64,000 bases of DNA from Odontocerum albicorne (Eukaryota; Arthropoda; Insecta; Trichoptera; Odontoceridae): contig OX463844.1 in NCBI GenBank assembly GCA_949825065.1, positions 1,550,001 to 1,614,000 of the forward strand. Reading direction: 5' to 3'. The stretch's first letter is position 1; each line of letters opens with the position of its first letter. The notes beneath the pieces were generated by a model. That model made no database searches and was not told where the DNA came from. It worked only from the letters and a program-made list of their open reading frames with translations. Below are positions 30,840 through 41,154 of this stretch, piece after piece. The position numbers were made by a program, and so were the translations under genes.

Positions 30840-31080
30840 AAAGACAGTCACGAATTGGGAACTGCTTAATAAACACAGAGGGTGACCCAATAAGAGTGAA
30901 CATTATAAATTGGAGGTCATCTCCGATGGATTGTCAGGATAGAGAGAGATGAAGGAAGAAGGTTCAAGAAGTCAACCCCAAATGAATGTAATAAGGCGAA
31001 GGGAAAAGAACAAGATGGTTGATAGGAGGAGATTACCACATGGCAATAAAGCCATCAAGCTTTATTGTATCCAACGAAAG
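30840..31080 (+). mobile_element. LINE 3' end with shared hairpin tail
   Basis: The end TTGATAGGAGGAGATTACCA CATGGCAATAAAGCC is the tail motif shared by SINE family I and the LINE at 8464-8850. The upstream part has degraded coding (DPIRVNIINWRSS ... MDCQDRER) that I cannot assign firmly. Confidence 0.6.
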
Positions 31081-31171
31081 TGTAACGCAATAATACAACA
31101 AAAAAAAAGCTTTTTATATTTCAGTATTAGTCTGAAGCGCCTCAAGTCTTATAAATCAAATAACAGAAAAT

Positions 31172-31690
31172 ATGTTTTAGACATTGTAATTTATTTTTAA
31201 CAAACACTGTTTATTCCACTTTTTTGTGACGGTATAACCCTACCGGTTTCAAGGCTTTCACCTCATCTTCAGGGGAGCGCAAACAAGACTAAATGCTGTT
31301 TGAACTGGTACCGATATAGACACTTCAACGGTTGGAGGCTGGGGGGTGAGGAAGGCTAGGGATAATTTCGGCCAAGAGCGGGGAGATTTTGGGGAAATAA
31401 CTGTTCAACAGATGCTCCGATCGCTATACTGACTTAGAAATTTCTAGGGTATCTAATCTGTCCAATTTATTTCCATTGCCGCTAATATGTAAGAATTTGG
31501 CATCATCGATAGAAAAAGTATGATTCTCACGGTGACAATGATTAGCCATTTCAGAATAAATTAGAGGATTTGTTAAGGCAGATTGGTGTTCACGAAATCT
31601 CTTTTCAAAAGATCTTCCTGTCTTTCGTGTTTGTTAAAAATAAATTACAATGTCTTTAAACATCCACAACGTTAATGCCTTAACTATAAA
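31172..31690 (-). mobile_element. Penelope-like element 3' part with GIY-YIG domain
   Basis: On the minus strand (from 31640) the frame reads TRKTGRSFEKRFREHQSALT, NPLIYSEMANHCHRENHTFS, IDDAKFLHISGNGNKLDRLD and TLEISKSV before a TAG. TGRSFxxRFxEHxxAL...SxxANH is the second half of the GIY-YIG endonuclease that closes Penelope-like ORFs. Downstream, SPEDEVKALKPVGLYRHKKV E ends at TAA. 31627-31690 is an inverted piece of the element's own tail, so the copy has facing tails. The RT part is absent. Confidence 0.85.
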
Positions 31691-32140
31691 CATAATGTAA
31701 TAGACTATTCCACTAAATAAGTAATTCAACACATTTTATATATTTGTAATATTACCTATCAGATTGCTTATAAAGTTTGCTCATTATTTCATTTGACCTA
31801 TTTCATATAACAAAACCAAAATAAAACTATTTTAAACAAGCGGTGAATATTATTTGCCCGTAGTAAGCACTCAATCAATATTTGATTAGAGCCAGCCAGC
31901 ACAGCAGCGGTGAATAGTTTCCAGCGGATCCTTGAGTCCGCTCGACCGGGCAATTCTTCCAGGTGGTCGGTTTACCTCGAACAGGAGGGTTAAGTAGTGC
32001 GAGGAGAAGGGCTGTCCCTAGGTAATATGCCCAAATATATACGTCAACTTGTCAAAACTACCCCTAGAAAAAACTTTTTTAAATCGTTATATTTTAACAT
32101 TTAAATGTGAAAAAAATTTCTTTACAAAATGCAAAATGCC
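31691..32140. other. Unassigned; GC-rich patch 31880-32025
   Basis: 31880-32025 (CAGCGGATCCTTGAGTCCGC, GGTGGTCGGTTTACCTCGAA) is more GC-rich and matches none of the repeats seen. Confidence 0.35.
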
Positions 32141-32144
32141 GCCT

Positions 32145-32603
32145 ATTTAACGCATGTGTCATCCCGATCCTCCTGTAAGGCTCTGTGAATCTTGGCATCT
32201 CACCAAGGCTCAGGAACGCAAGATACTTAGTCTTGAAAACAGGTGTCTCAGGAGGATATTGGGAATCAGGTGGTATGACCACATATCAAACGACGCTGTA
32301 CGCCGGCGCACCCGGCAGGGTTCTGTCGTTTCTGTAATTCAGGAGAGGCGATGGTCCTGGCTGGGACATGTTCTGAGAATGCCCGATAATAGTTGGCTGA
32401 GGAGAGCGCTGTTTTTCTGTAAGTCGGAAGACCCTCTCTCATGGTGTACCGTTCCTATGACAAGGAAGTCAGAGCATTAGGAATGTCGTGGAGGGAGATT
32501 ACCAACACCGTCCAAAACCACTCTGAATTGAGAAGACTGGTGGCCTCCCTATGCTCCCTTGTGGAGCTTTAAAAGAAGGGTGAATTGAATTGAATTGAAT
32601 TGC
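32145..32603 (+). pseudogene. LINE ORF2 C-terminus with (GAATT)n tail
   Basis: The plus frame reads SLENRCLRRILGIRWYDHIS, NDAVRRRTRQGSVVSVIQER, RWSWLGHVLRMPDNSWLRRA LFF. This is the LRRILGIRWxDxVSNxxVxxRT...RWxWLGHVxRMPDxxxPxRAL signature of an insect LINE C-terminus. After a frameshift MSWREITNTVQNHSELRRLV ASLCSLVEL ends at TAA near 32570. The tail GAATTGAATTGAATTG is the 3' microsatellite typical of this type. RT domain absent, one frameshift. Confidence 0.88.
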
Positions 32604-33114
32604 CTATTTTTCTTTATAAAAGCAATGCCAAACTACTCAATACGTTGCTTACCAAGCTTATTTAGCAAAATATTTTATAATCTGTGGATTAAAACTAACA
32701 TAAGAACTTAATAGAAGCCGACTATCCTGATGTATAGGAAACCACCAGCCCTTATAAAACGTTAATACTGCAATAACATCTTCACCCAACTTTTGATGTT
32801 AAACAATGTGAAAGAGATCAATTTAATTAAAGGATTTTCAAAACAAATCATTGGGATTTTTCTTTATTTCAGTTACTAGTCTACACGCATAAAAACACGT
32901 TGGCTTAAGAGCTTAAGCCTGCAAATCATAGATGCTGCTGTATGTTTGCCGTTTGGATCCTTAAGTACAATGTACATGATGTTTAATTTTGTTACAATAT
33001 CATATTCAGCTACGAAGCCTATTTTCATCTAGGTAGACATGTCAATAAGCAAAACTAGCCTCTATATAGAAGTAAAAACTCTCGAGTGTATGAAAAACAA
33101 CCAACATATTGGCG
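32604..33114. other. Unassigned sequence
   Basis: Nothing recognised. Confidence 0.3.
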
Positions 33115-33117
33115 AAG

Positions 33118-33320
33118 AGTTTTATTTTATTTTATTAACGACACAACAGTGTCCTTTATATGCAAATGAATACATGACAAGTTATACAAGTACTTAAAAT
33201 TATTGACAAAAATACATAGCTTTATCTTAAACTAACATGTACAGGAGATACAACAAGTAATAGTAATAATAAATCACAGTCATTGTATAAAATTATTTAA
33301 TATTAATATGTATAGTATAT
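33118..33320 (-). mobile_element. LINE 3'UTR fragment with (TAAA)n tail
   Basis: TTATTTTATTTTATTAACGA CACAACAGTGTCC and GTTATACAAGTACTTAAAAT TATTGACAAA match 52883-53320 and 58668-59095. The T-rich start is the 3' tail on the minus strand. Confidence 0.8.
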
Positions 33321-33665
33321 TTAAGTTCAATATACGTATGTATACCACAAAATATTACCAAACTTCACCAAGCAGACTTACGTAATTGTCGAAGACTTAT
33401 TTTATAGTGGTAAAGAACTTAGATTTGTTTTCAGTGGAACAACGTTTAACATACGAGTACATAGAACAAAAATTGGATTTTCGGGAATTTTATGGATCGA
33501 ACATGATGAAAGAATTCGATTTTAATTTATATATTCCCAATTATAGACATCACACAACCTCTATTGTTTAGTAGCAATACTTTTCAATCCCCCATAAAAG
33601 TTACTAAGATATTGCTGACTGGAAAACATCATATATGTTTTATTGATTTACGTAATGAATCAAGT
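33321..33665. other. Unassigned sequence
   Basis: Nothing supported; the 61-codon frame 33386-33571 has no family features. Confidence 0.3.
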
Positions 33666-33669
33666 GTTA

Positions 33670-33775
33670 GCACTGTGGAGGTTTAAACACATTGTAATTT
33701 GTTTAATAAAACACTGTTTTTTTTCAGTTAAGATAATGGTATGACCCTACCGGTTTCAAGTGCATTGAGATGAAC
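33670..33775 (-). mobile_element. Penelope-like tail fragment
   Basis: GTGGAGGTTTAAACACATTG TAATTT then ACCCTACCGGTTTCAAG matches the end of the Penelope-like tail, then stops before the CTTCAGG part. Confidence 0.65.
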
Positions 33776-34075
33776 ACCTTGTTAACATATATAATCCCAA
33801 GATTTCTCCACGCATCTTTACTTGTAGTTTTGTGGTGTTACCTATTTTTCAAGGGACATTATCTATTATCAATGACTTTACCTTTCAGTTGGTATTTCCC
33901 ACCTGACAAGTCTTTGACATAACACATTTCCCTACATGGGAGAAGGCAATACCATATTTAAAAAAAGTCTACCGTATAAAAGTTCTGAGAATCTGAATTT
34001 CTCAAGAGTTGCAGCGTATTTTTGGTAATCGTTTGTTGTTATTTCATTTGTATGGTTTCTTTTAACATGTCTTAA
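33776..34075. other. Unassigned spacer
   Basis: Nothing recognised. Confidence 0.3.
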
Positions 34076-34077
34076 TT

Positions 34078-34145
34078 GGTTTTATCAAACACTTTATTCC
34101 ACTTTTTGTAACGACACAACCCCAACGGCTTCAAGGCTTCCAAAA
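34078..34145 (-). mobile_element. Penelope-like tail fragment
   Basis: TTTATCAAACACTTTATTCC ACTTTTTGTAACG and CAACGGCTTCAAGGCTTCC are the last part of the same tail, about 300 bp from the previous fragment. Confidence 0.6.
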
Positions 34146-34209
34146 GTTACACATTATGTGGTTTTTAGGTTGGAGGTGTCATTGCAATGTTTTCTTTTTC
34201 AAAAACAAA

Positions 34210-34660
34210 GATGAGAAAATGAGAAAACGGCTACTATCAATGGCGAACGCTATCGCAACATGCTGACAAACTTTTCATGGTCCCTATTGGAGGACATTGG
34301 TTTCGAATTTATATTATTTCAGCAAAACGGTGACACACGACAAGAGAAACAATGACTTTAATACAGATAAATTGTCGTGACCGTGTTATATCCCGACATA
34401 GTAACGTTCATTGCATGGCAAGATCGTACGATCTAACGTCTCTAGATTGTTTCTATTGAGGCTTTCTATAGGACAGAGTCTACGCGAACAACTCACAGTC
34501 GATCGACGAGCTCAACAACAACATTCGTGAAGTTATTAAGAAAATCAGGCCATAGTGGTGGAAAAATGTAAATGAAAATTTCTCCAAAATAGTGGTCATT
34601 TGCAGAAATAACCGAGGGAAACATTTGGCACATATTTTATTTCGAACATAATTTCCATAT
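34210..34660 (+). pseudogene. Tc1/mariner transposase C-terminal half, decayed
   Basis: The plus strand reads TINGERYRNMLTNFSWSLLE, DIGFEFILFQQNGD, where FQQDGA (second catalytic Asp) has become FQQNGD. After a frameshift come RSYDLTSLDCF (third Asp region), DRVYANNSQSIDELNNNIRE VI and NENFSKIVVICRNNRGKHLA HILF, the standard C-terminal ending. Stops occur in YFLWG and after IRP. It belongs to the same broad group as 58380-58660 but is a different copy. The flanking inverted ends were not resolved. Confidence 0.85.
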
Positions 34661-35208
34661 CTCGACGCCGAGATAAATTAACTGGCAAGAGTCTAAAAAT
34701 TATGTTTTTTTTTTTTTCAGAAAACAAAACTTTAAATTCAAATGTAACAGCATGTGTTGAATTTGTCAAGGAATAAAACATGACGTTTTAAAAAAAATTA
34801 AGTGTTTTATTTTTGTAATGAAATGCCATAGAGTAATATTTTAAAACTTTATGTATTATATTTACTGAAAGTATAGCTTTGCTCTCCAATTATAATTTTT
34901 ATATGTATTTAAGATATGTATGTGTTTCTCTATGGTTTAGGTCTCTCCTATTTTGTATTGGTTGTCATTCAATGAAAAGCTCTTTTGTTTATTTTTTGGC
35001 ATGTATTCTTCGCAGTAATCATGCGAGTTATGTTTCTCTCGTTACCTTCTCGATTTATTTCAACAGTTTATTTAGATATGACTTAAAGGGATTTTTTAAT
35101 TGGAAATAACCATTTTCATACTATTCAACAGGTATGGAGCATTAGGGAACATGGTTATTACCATACAAATGAACATACGTTATCACCATACAAATGAACA
35201 TGTATGAA
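34661..35208. other. Unassigned AT-rich sequence
   Basis: Nothing recognised. A short direct repeat (ACCATACAAATGAACAT) occurs at about 35160-35205 just before the mariner. Confidence 0.35.
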
Positions 35209-36179
35209 CGAGGCGTATCCAGAAAGTAAGTGTACTGAGGCTCTCACGACCGGATGGATTTTATTTTCGACATGTTGGCTACACTCCCGTGTAGCCTGAC
35301 CCTTCCCCTCCGCAACGAGACCGGTTCGAGGTCAGTACGTTGAGAAGTGTCGACGCGACAACACGTTTCGTGAAAAATGTCAATCCAATCTCCCGCCAAG
35401 TGCGAAATACGCGGCGTCATCCGTTATCTCGTTTGGAAGGAAAAACCTCCGGTTGAGGTTTATAATGAGGGGAAAACTGCATCTGGTGATAAAGCTATGA
35501 ATTGTACGAGTGTGTACAAGTGGTGTCGCGAGTTTAAAAACGGTCGAACGTCTGTGCATGATAATCAGAGAAGCGGAAGACCTTCAATTGTGACAGACGA
35601 AATTGACGAAATTGTTTTGGGACTGTCAAGGCATAATTTTAATTGAATATATGCCTCAAGGGGAGACCATCAACTCTGCAAGATACTGTGAGACCCTAAA
35701 AAAATTGCGGAGGGCGATTCAGAACAAGAGGAGAGGCATGCTGACAAAGGGAGTCTGCCTGCTGCACGACAATGCCAGACCACACACGGCCAACGCCACG
35801 AAGGAACTGCTCGCCTCGTTTAAATGGGATGTCCTGAACCATCCCGCGCATTCCCCTGACCTAGTACCTTCAGATTACTATCTCTTTACCTCCCTGAAGC
35901 TGCACATGGTTGGAAAAAGGTTTTCAACCGACGAGGAGGTAAAGGAGGAGGTGGAAAAGTGGATGGAGGGGTTGGCGGGAAACTACTTCGAGGAAGGCAT
36001 CAAAAAGTTGATACCCCGCTTCACCACCTGCATTGAGAGGAATGGCGACTATGTCGAAAAATAGCTTACATATGTAGTACATATGTAGCCTACTACGGTA
36101 ACCACGTAATTTTTTTGTTTAAATAAAAAAAATTGTAACCTACAAAAATTCAGTACACTTATTTTCTGGACTTACCTAG
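35209..36179 (+). mobile_element. mariner element, internally deleted (copy 2)
   Basis: It has the same termini as 845-1800: the left end starts CGAGGCGTATCCAGAAAGTA and the right end, reverse-complemented, is TAGGTAAGTCCAGAAAATAA G. TA follows at 36180. The two copies share nearly all retained sequence. The deletion here starts later than in copy 1, so the N-terminal part is longer. Confidence 0.95.
35377..36064 (+). pseudogene. mariner transposase, internally deleted
   Basis: MSIQSPAKCEIRGVIRYLVW ... TSVYKWCREFKNGRTSVHDN QRSGRPSIVTDEIDEIV covers the DNA-binding domain with no stop. The deletion junction at about 35615 joins it out of frame to the core. Another frame (35603-36064) reads FWDCQGIILIEYMPQGETIN, HDNARPHTA and HPAHSPDLVPSDYYLF, giving catalytic Asp 2 and 3 of DD34D. 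The first Asp block is deleted. The C-terminal 150 codons are open, but the upstream ATG 35603 is at the junction and gives no DNA-binding domain. Confidence 0.93.
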
Positions 36180-36225
36180 TATATGCATACAATTTACTTG
36201 ATCCAAGATTATTAATGTAACAAAA

Positions 36226-36470
36226 CATTATAATTTATTTTTATCAAACACTGTTTATTCCACTTTTTTGTAACGGTATAACCCTACCGGTTTCAAGGCT
36301 TTCACCGCATCTTCAGGGGAGCACAAACAAGAGTCTTGTTTATGCTCCCCTGAAGATGAGGTGAAAGCCTTGAAACCGGTAGGGTTATACCGTTACAAAA
36401 AAGTGGAATAAACAGTGTTTGATAAAAATAAATTACAATGTCTTTAAACCTCCACAACGTTAATGCCTTA
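36226..36470. mobile_element. Inverted pair of Penelope-like tails
   Basis: 36226-36332 and 36334-36440 are near-perfect reverse complements (107-bp arms) with a 1-nt centre. Each arm is the Penelope-like tail: AACCCTACCGGTTTCAAGGC, CATCTTCAGGGGAGCACAAA. The right arm continues into CTTTAAACCTCCACAACGTT AATGCC. The transition at GGGAGCACAAACAAG is the same region where 40.7 kb turns into unique sequence. Confidence 0.92.
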
Positions 36471-36739
36471 ACTATAAACAACATATAACATAACATAACG
36501 CACCTTACTAATAAATAGCTGTAGATAAAAAAACAGTAAATACAAAATGGTATTTACTCATTGTCAATAGTTTTTTAGTATACCTAAGTTTACTTACAGT
36601 TTGACAAAGTCATTATATGACGAAACAGATTCAACATTTCAATAAAAAAGATAGTTTAAATTTTGTTAATAAACTACGAAATAATCATTTATTTGGCTAG
36701 ATACTTTGGCACACAAATATCATATTTATTCGATATTTC

Positions 36740-36800
36740 AAATAAGCTGAAAATATGTGTTCAAATAAGCTGAAAATATGTATTCAAATAAGCTGAAAAA
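36740..36800. repeat. Short tandem repeat, 24-bp unit x3
   Basis: TCAAATAAGCTGAAAATATG plus TGT/TAT repeats three times. Confidence 0.9.
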
Positions 36801-36814
36801 GTTTGTTGATTTAT

Positions 36815-37500
36815 ACGTACATACCATCACGCCACTTCACTTCTCGGGAAGGAAAAGACAACAGAGCGCTATACTTTCCTATCTCGGCACACATATTTCA
36901 CCTCTTCCGCTCCTACAACTTCTCTTACTTCTCACTTTCCTTTATCGTTATCCAACTACACTAACCTTAGTCTTCCTCTACCCTTCCCCCCTTTTCCACT
37001 CCACATTTGCACTTAATATTTGTTTTATTAGTCTTTATTCATTCTTTATATATGCCCAAACCATCCCAGAATATTCTTCTTCATATTACTTAACACATCA
37101 GGCTTAAGTTCACATTATTCCCTAATTACTTAATTCCATTTTTTGCAATACATTTTCATTGCATGCATTTTTAAGCACACGCATTTCTACATCATTTATT
37201 CGGCTTTTTTTGGTGTTTTTATACATCCAAGTTTATTATTTTTTTTTATTTCACCTGGCAAGTTTATTGCCATGTGGCAATCTCTTCCAACCAACCAGAA
37301 AGATGTTTTTAATGGGGCCTAAGTGAAAAAAAGACTGAATTCCATTTGATAAAATCTGGATTCCAGCAGGGATCAAACCCGCAACCTCCGGATCGGCAGA
37401 CAAGCGTGTTACCACCAGGCCACGGAGATCGTCAAGTTTCAATCTCATTCACCAATATTGGTACTAATGTACTGTTGTGGACTATCATCTAGAAGATTTT
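36815..37500 (-). pseudogene. RTE-like LINE C-terminal remnant, split by a SINE
   Basis: From ACGTACATACCATCACGCCA through diverged equivalents of 27455-27990, ending at TGTGGACTATCATCTAGAA near 37490. The SINE 37235-37432 interrupts it. On the minus strand only short coding patches of the RTE-like ending remain. Confidence 0.65.
37235..37432 (-). mobile_element. tRNA-derived SINE (family I) with target-site duplication
   Basis: CAAGTTT is repeated on both sides (37228-37234 and 37433-37439). On the minus strand: GATCTCCGTGGCCTGGTGGT AACACGC (A box), GCGGGTTTGATCCCTGCTGG (B box, one change), the body, then TTGGAAGAGATTGCCACATG GCAATAAACTTGCCAGGTG and an A-rich tail. About 185 bp, and the best-preserved family I copy in the window. 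Confidence 0.9.
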
Positions 37501-37679
37501 GATATTGTCCGGCTAGAGCAGAAATATTTAAGTGCCACATTGACTATGTTTACTATCACTACACGCCGTTTGATTAAGGTTTATCATGTGTTGATTTATT
37601 TTAATCTACCTAATGAGTTTTATTACTCGGATTTCTAATCATACTCAGGACAATTTATATAGCACGGTTTAGAAAGTCG

Positions 37680-37925
37680 CTTACTTTGTGCAAGGGGCCT
37701 GAGGAATGGGAGCGGGTGGTTCAGGACCGTGAGGGGTGGAGAGTCGTATGCTCCCGGGCTGATAGCGTCTCAGCGGCTAGACGTATGAGAAACAGTCAGC
37801 GCGCTGCGAACATGCGTCAACACGGCCACGCGTCTGTGACATTTGCGGGAGGGAGTGCGCATCTAGGATCGGGCTGTTTTCTAAGAACGGTTCAAGATTG
37901 ACGTTGGGGTGGCCAAGATTGACAA
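37680..37925 (+). pseudogene. LINE ORF2 C-terminal remnant (zinc-finger type)
   Basis: The plus frame reads CKGPEEWERVVQDREGWRVV, CSRADSVSAARRMRNSQRAA, NMRQHGHASVTFAGGSAHLG. It is the same family as 21580-21960. The finger CDICGRECASRTGLFSHRR is frameshifted here and part of the GQVGQQGPHVC region is deleted. At the nucleotide level GGGAGTGCGCATCTAGGATC is continuous, giving the ancestral state for the palindromes at 21.7 kb. Confidence 0.85.
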
Positions 37926-39004
37926 TGCAGTAGCCAAATAAATAACGATGTTATTTACATTCTAGGATTGTCGCATGTGTTTCTCTCACAACTTTTTCTT
38001 CAGGTTTCCCATTAATTTCACACCCCTCACACGCTAAGGAGTAGGACGATAGATCACTTCCAGTCCTCGCCGAAATGAATAAATCGGCCACCACTTCACT
38101 AAAACGTGTACAATTAATCCATGAACACACCATACATAATTGAAGGTGTATTATAAATTTATTAGCAGGCTGATAAATAATGAAATGAAAAAAGTGACAA
38201 CCCTTAAAGCATCGCACACAATTAATATAAGGAAGTGCCGGCCCACGCAATAAGAAACCAGGGTCTTCTAGCCAGAAATAAGGAAGTCCCTCTGGGTTTC
38301 AGGACTTGGCCACATGCTGATGTGAGCTTAGTTCATGCATGAAACTCTCTTATTCGCTTATGTTCTATTATATCTTAATCTTCAAGTATTAACAGTCAAC
38401 GTATGTTAATTTTAGTGTTTCTCTTTAGCGTTTAACATCAAAAATATTTCCGTTGTCTTGTTTGGAGGACCGCTTGTCTTGCTCTTTGAGAGTTTCGGGT
38501 TACATCTCGATAGTACCAAAAAAATTCATTCATTCGTATGGGGCCCCTTAACTTTTCCCAATTGATCATGCAAACAAGTCGAAGAGTGTGACATGGAAAC
38601 AATTTTCTTCTGTCTAAATAATTGAGTTAAGAACCTCTGGAGTAGTCATGTATTCATAGTTCATCATCGTACATATAAAGGCAACAACACTCACCCACGT
38701 CTAGCAAATAATGCACGTATTGATATAAAAGTGACTCTTAAAATAGTCAATGACCATTATTATTTTTTCTAAATGTTAAAATATTTCTATACAAGATAGG
38801 TGACTATATTATCCTTATAACTAGACTCATTGCCTGTTCTGAGATAGCTGACTTACACTCACGAAATTAATTCAAACATATAACAATGTCCAACAAGTCG
38901 GAGCTACAGTAATTCGTGAGGTTTGACAGTTCTTAGCTACGAAATATGTTCGCCCAATTCAATCACATTTACATAAAATAAAAATAATAATATCATAAAA
39001 ATTA
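37926..39004. other. Unassigned, 1.1 kb
   Basis: No repeat family, RNA or gene recognised. A minus-strand 99-codon frame (37951-38250) has no family signature. Confidence 0.35.
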
Positions 39005-39100
39005 ATATAGTACGGTGTTAGTAACTCTCCTCAAGAGTGTTATGATTTGGGGTTTGAACCCACTATTATTATAAAACATTAAGAGAAAAAAAAACAAGCT
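39005..39100 (-). mobile_element. SINE-like family III fragment
   Basis: On the minus strand GTGGGTTCAAACCCCAAATC and CTCTTGAGGAGAGTTACTAA match the B-box and following block at 18570-18620. Confidence 0.5.
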
Positions 39101-39755
39101 GAGGGGAAGCAAGGACAAGAATAGGACTTTATTGGCTTATTGTTTTTATTTAATTTATTTTTTACATTTTAGATACCATTTTAAATTGGAAGGCAAACGC
39201 CTAGGTCACAGAGTTTGGCAATATTATAAATACATTAAAAATCTCAATCTATTTTATTTGCAAAAAGGCCTTTTTACACATATCTGATTGATTGAAAAAA
39301 ACGGGAATGGACCAGGTTCAACTATTCACAATGGACACGTTATACAATTTGATAGAGAAATTTCCACTTGATACAAGCTTTGACTGCACTATCATATACC
39401 AACACTGGTTACTGGATTGGTGTAATTTGAGATTCAAACGTTCAGATCACATCATTATCAGACCATTGACTGATATCAGATGTCAGATTATCAGAATATC
39501 ACACTGACACTTAACAATCAAATTGACAGTTGCTGATAACAGACAAAATTTAGCATGTTCATACTTATCACACACATCACACAATTTCAAAGCGTCGCAT
39601 TTTCCTAAAGCACATATATATTTTGCAACATATTTTTTTTTCTTGTTCGTTATAGCGCACATTCTGATTATTACATGTGTGAATTAAACACTTTCATCAC
39701 TAAAACTAACAAACTCTTGACATACTCGTACATGATATTTTCGCTTTTTTTTTGT
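39101..39755. other. Unassigned sequence
   Basis: Nothing supported. 39450-39510 has a cluster of CAGATTATCAGA-type overlapping words. Confidence 0.35.
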
Positions 39756-40405
39756 TTAACCCTTCCTTTTCTGTAATGTGTAACTAGTACACATTGCTTC
39801 TAAAAACTTTAATATCCCTATAAATATAATAAATACTGGGTTCAGATTTTAGGTATTCCTCCGTAATACATTTACGCATTGAATGAAAAAATAATATTAA
39901 TAATAATTAGCACTTATCGGCCACATCTGAGATATTTTGTGAAAATCGGGAATAAATTCACCAACACAATCAAACGTGTGCCAGTGTGTGATGTAGGTAT
40001 ATTAATTCTAAAAAAACGCTATGGGTGAGGAAGTGACGCTATTCACGTTTCACTCTAACTCGAATTCGATATATAGGAACGCAAGAAATAGAATCTCAGT
40101 TCGCAGTTGTTTCTTCCTTCGAGGTATAACATACACAGTGTTGGTGTTCCGAGTCCCGTCTTAGTCCCGTGAGGTGGTCGTTTCGCCCGTTTTGTGAACG
40201 TCGGCCGATGTTTTTTCATGTTTTCAGCAATAAAATTGCAATTCTTATCACTTTTGACTTCAAATTTAATTAATTTAAGCGATTGGTTATGAATATTCTT
40301 ATTTTTCCGATTTTAAATCGCTCATTTTTACATATGTATTGATGTGTATTGAATACACAGCACCGGAACGCGCCGATTTTTTTAGCACAAGAAGGGAAAG
40401 GTTAA
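39756..40405 (+). mobile_element. piggyBac-like MITE, copy B
   Basis: Both flanks are TTAA (39756-39759; 40402-40405). The left end is CCCTTCCTTTTCTGTAATGT, the right end, reverse-complemented, CCTTTCCCTTCTTGTGC. It is colinear with copy A through AAATCGGGAA(T/G)AAATTCACC, CAATCAAACGTGTGCCAGTG and GTCGGCCGATGTTTTTT. No transposase frame. Confidence 0.8.
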
Positions 40406-40650
40406 GGAAAAAAATAATATCAACATGTTACAGACAAAACATATCCACTCTTATTAGGATAAACGATGTATAGTCATAAAGAATTCTGCTTTTGAAAACA
40501 CCATCCATAGATAATCAGATCCCTACTGTAAATGCAAGAAATCTAAACGAGTGGGCATGTTCGTGTGCGTAAAAAGAAAGAAAAGAAAATTATATTTTAT
40601 ATGTTATGTACAGTTAAAGCATTAACACTGACGAGTTTTCAAGACATTGT
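40406..40650. other. Unassigned spacer
   Basis: Nothing recognised. Confidence 0.3.
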
Positions 40651-40651
40651 A

Positions 40652-41100
40652 ATTCGTTTAGTTAAACTCTGTTTATTCCACTTTATATAACAGTATAACC
40701 CTACCGGTTTCAACATTTTCACCACATTATCAGGGGAACACAAACAAGACTGAATTATGTTCGAACTGGTATCGACATACACACGCGTCCAACGGTAAAA
40801 CATCAGGTAAGGAATTATGGGTGAAGAGAGGCAGGAGACAACTTCATCAAGCAGCTGTGAGATCTTGAGAATGTATGTACGAGTATATACCCTTTTATAT
40901 ATAAATTTCCTAGATCTCACCGCTACATGTTGAAGTTGTCTGCTGCCTCTCTCCACCAACAATCCCTTACCCGATTTTTACCGTTAGACGGGTATGTATG
41001 TCGGTACAAGTTCGAACATAATTTAGTCTTGTTTGTGCTCCTTGAAACTGGTAAGGTTATACCGTTATATAAAGTGAATTAAACAGTGTTGGAATAAATA
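40652..41100. mobile_element. Large inverted pair of Penelope-like 3' parts
   Basis: The left arm (about 40652-40865) and right arm (about 40905-41100) are diverged reverse complements. Both contain the tail CCTACCGGTTTCAA and a further 120 bp (AATTATGTTCGAACTGGTAT, TCCAACGGTAAAA, GAGAGGCAGGAGACAACTTC) equivalent to sequence after the GIY-YIG part at 31.3 kb. The right arm lost the CTGATAATGAGG part. The minus strand of the left arm still encodes CSPDNVVKMLKPVGLY. Confidence 0.85.
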
Positions 41101-41154
41101 AAATAAAAAATAATTATGATATTTATAGTTAAGGCATTAACACTGTGGAGATCT

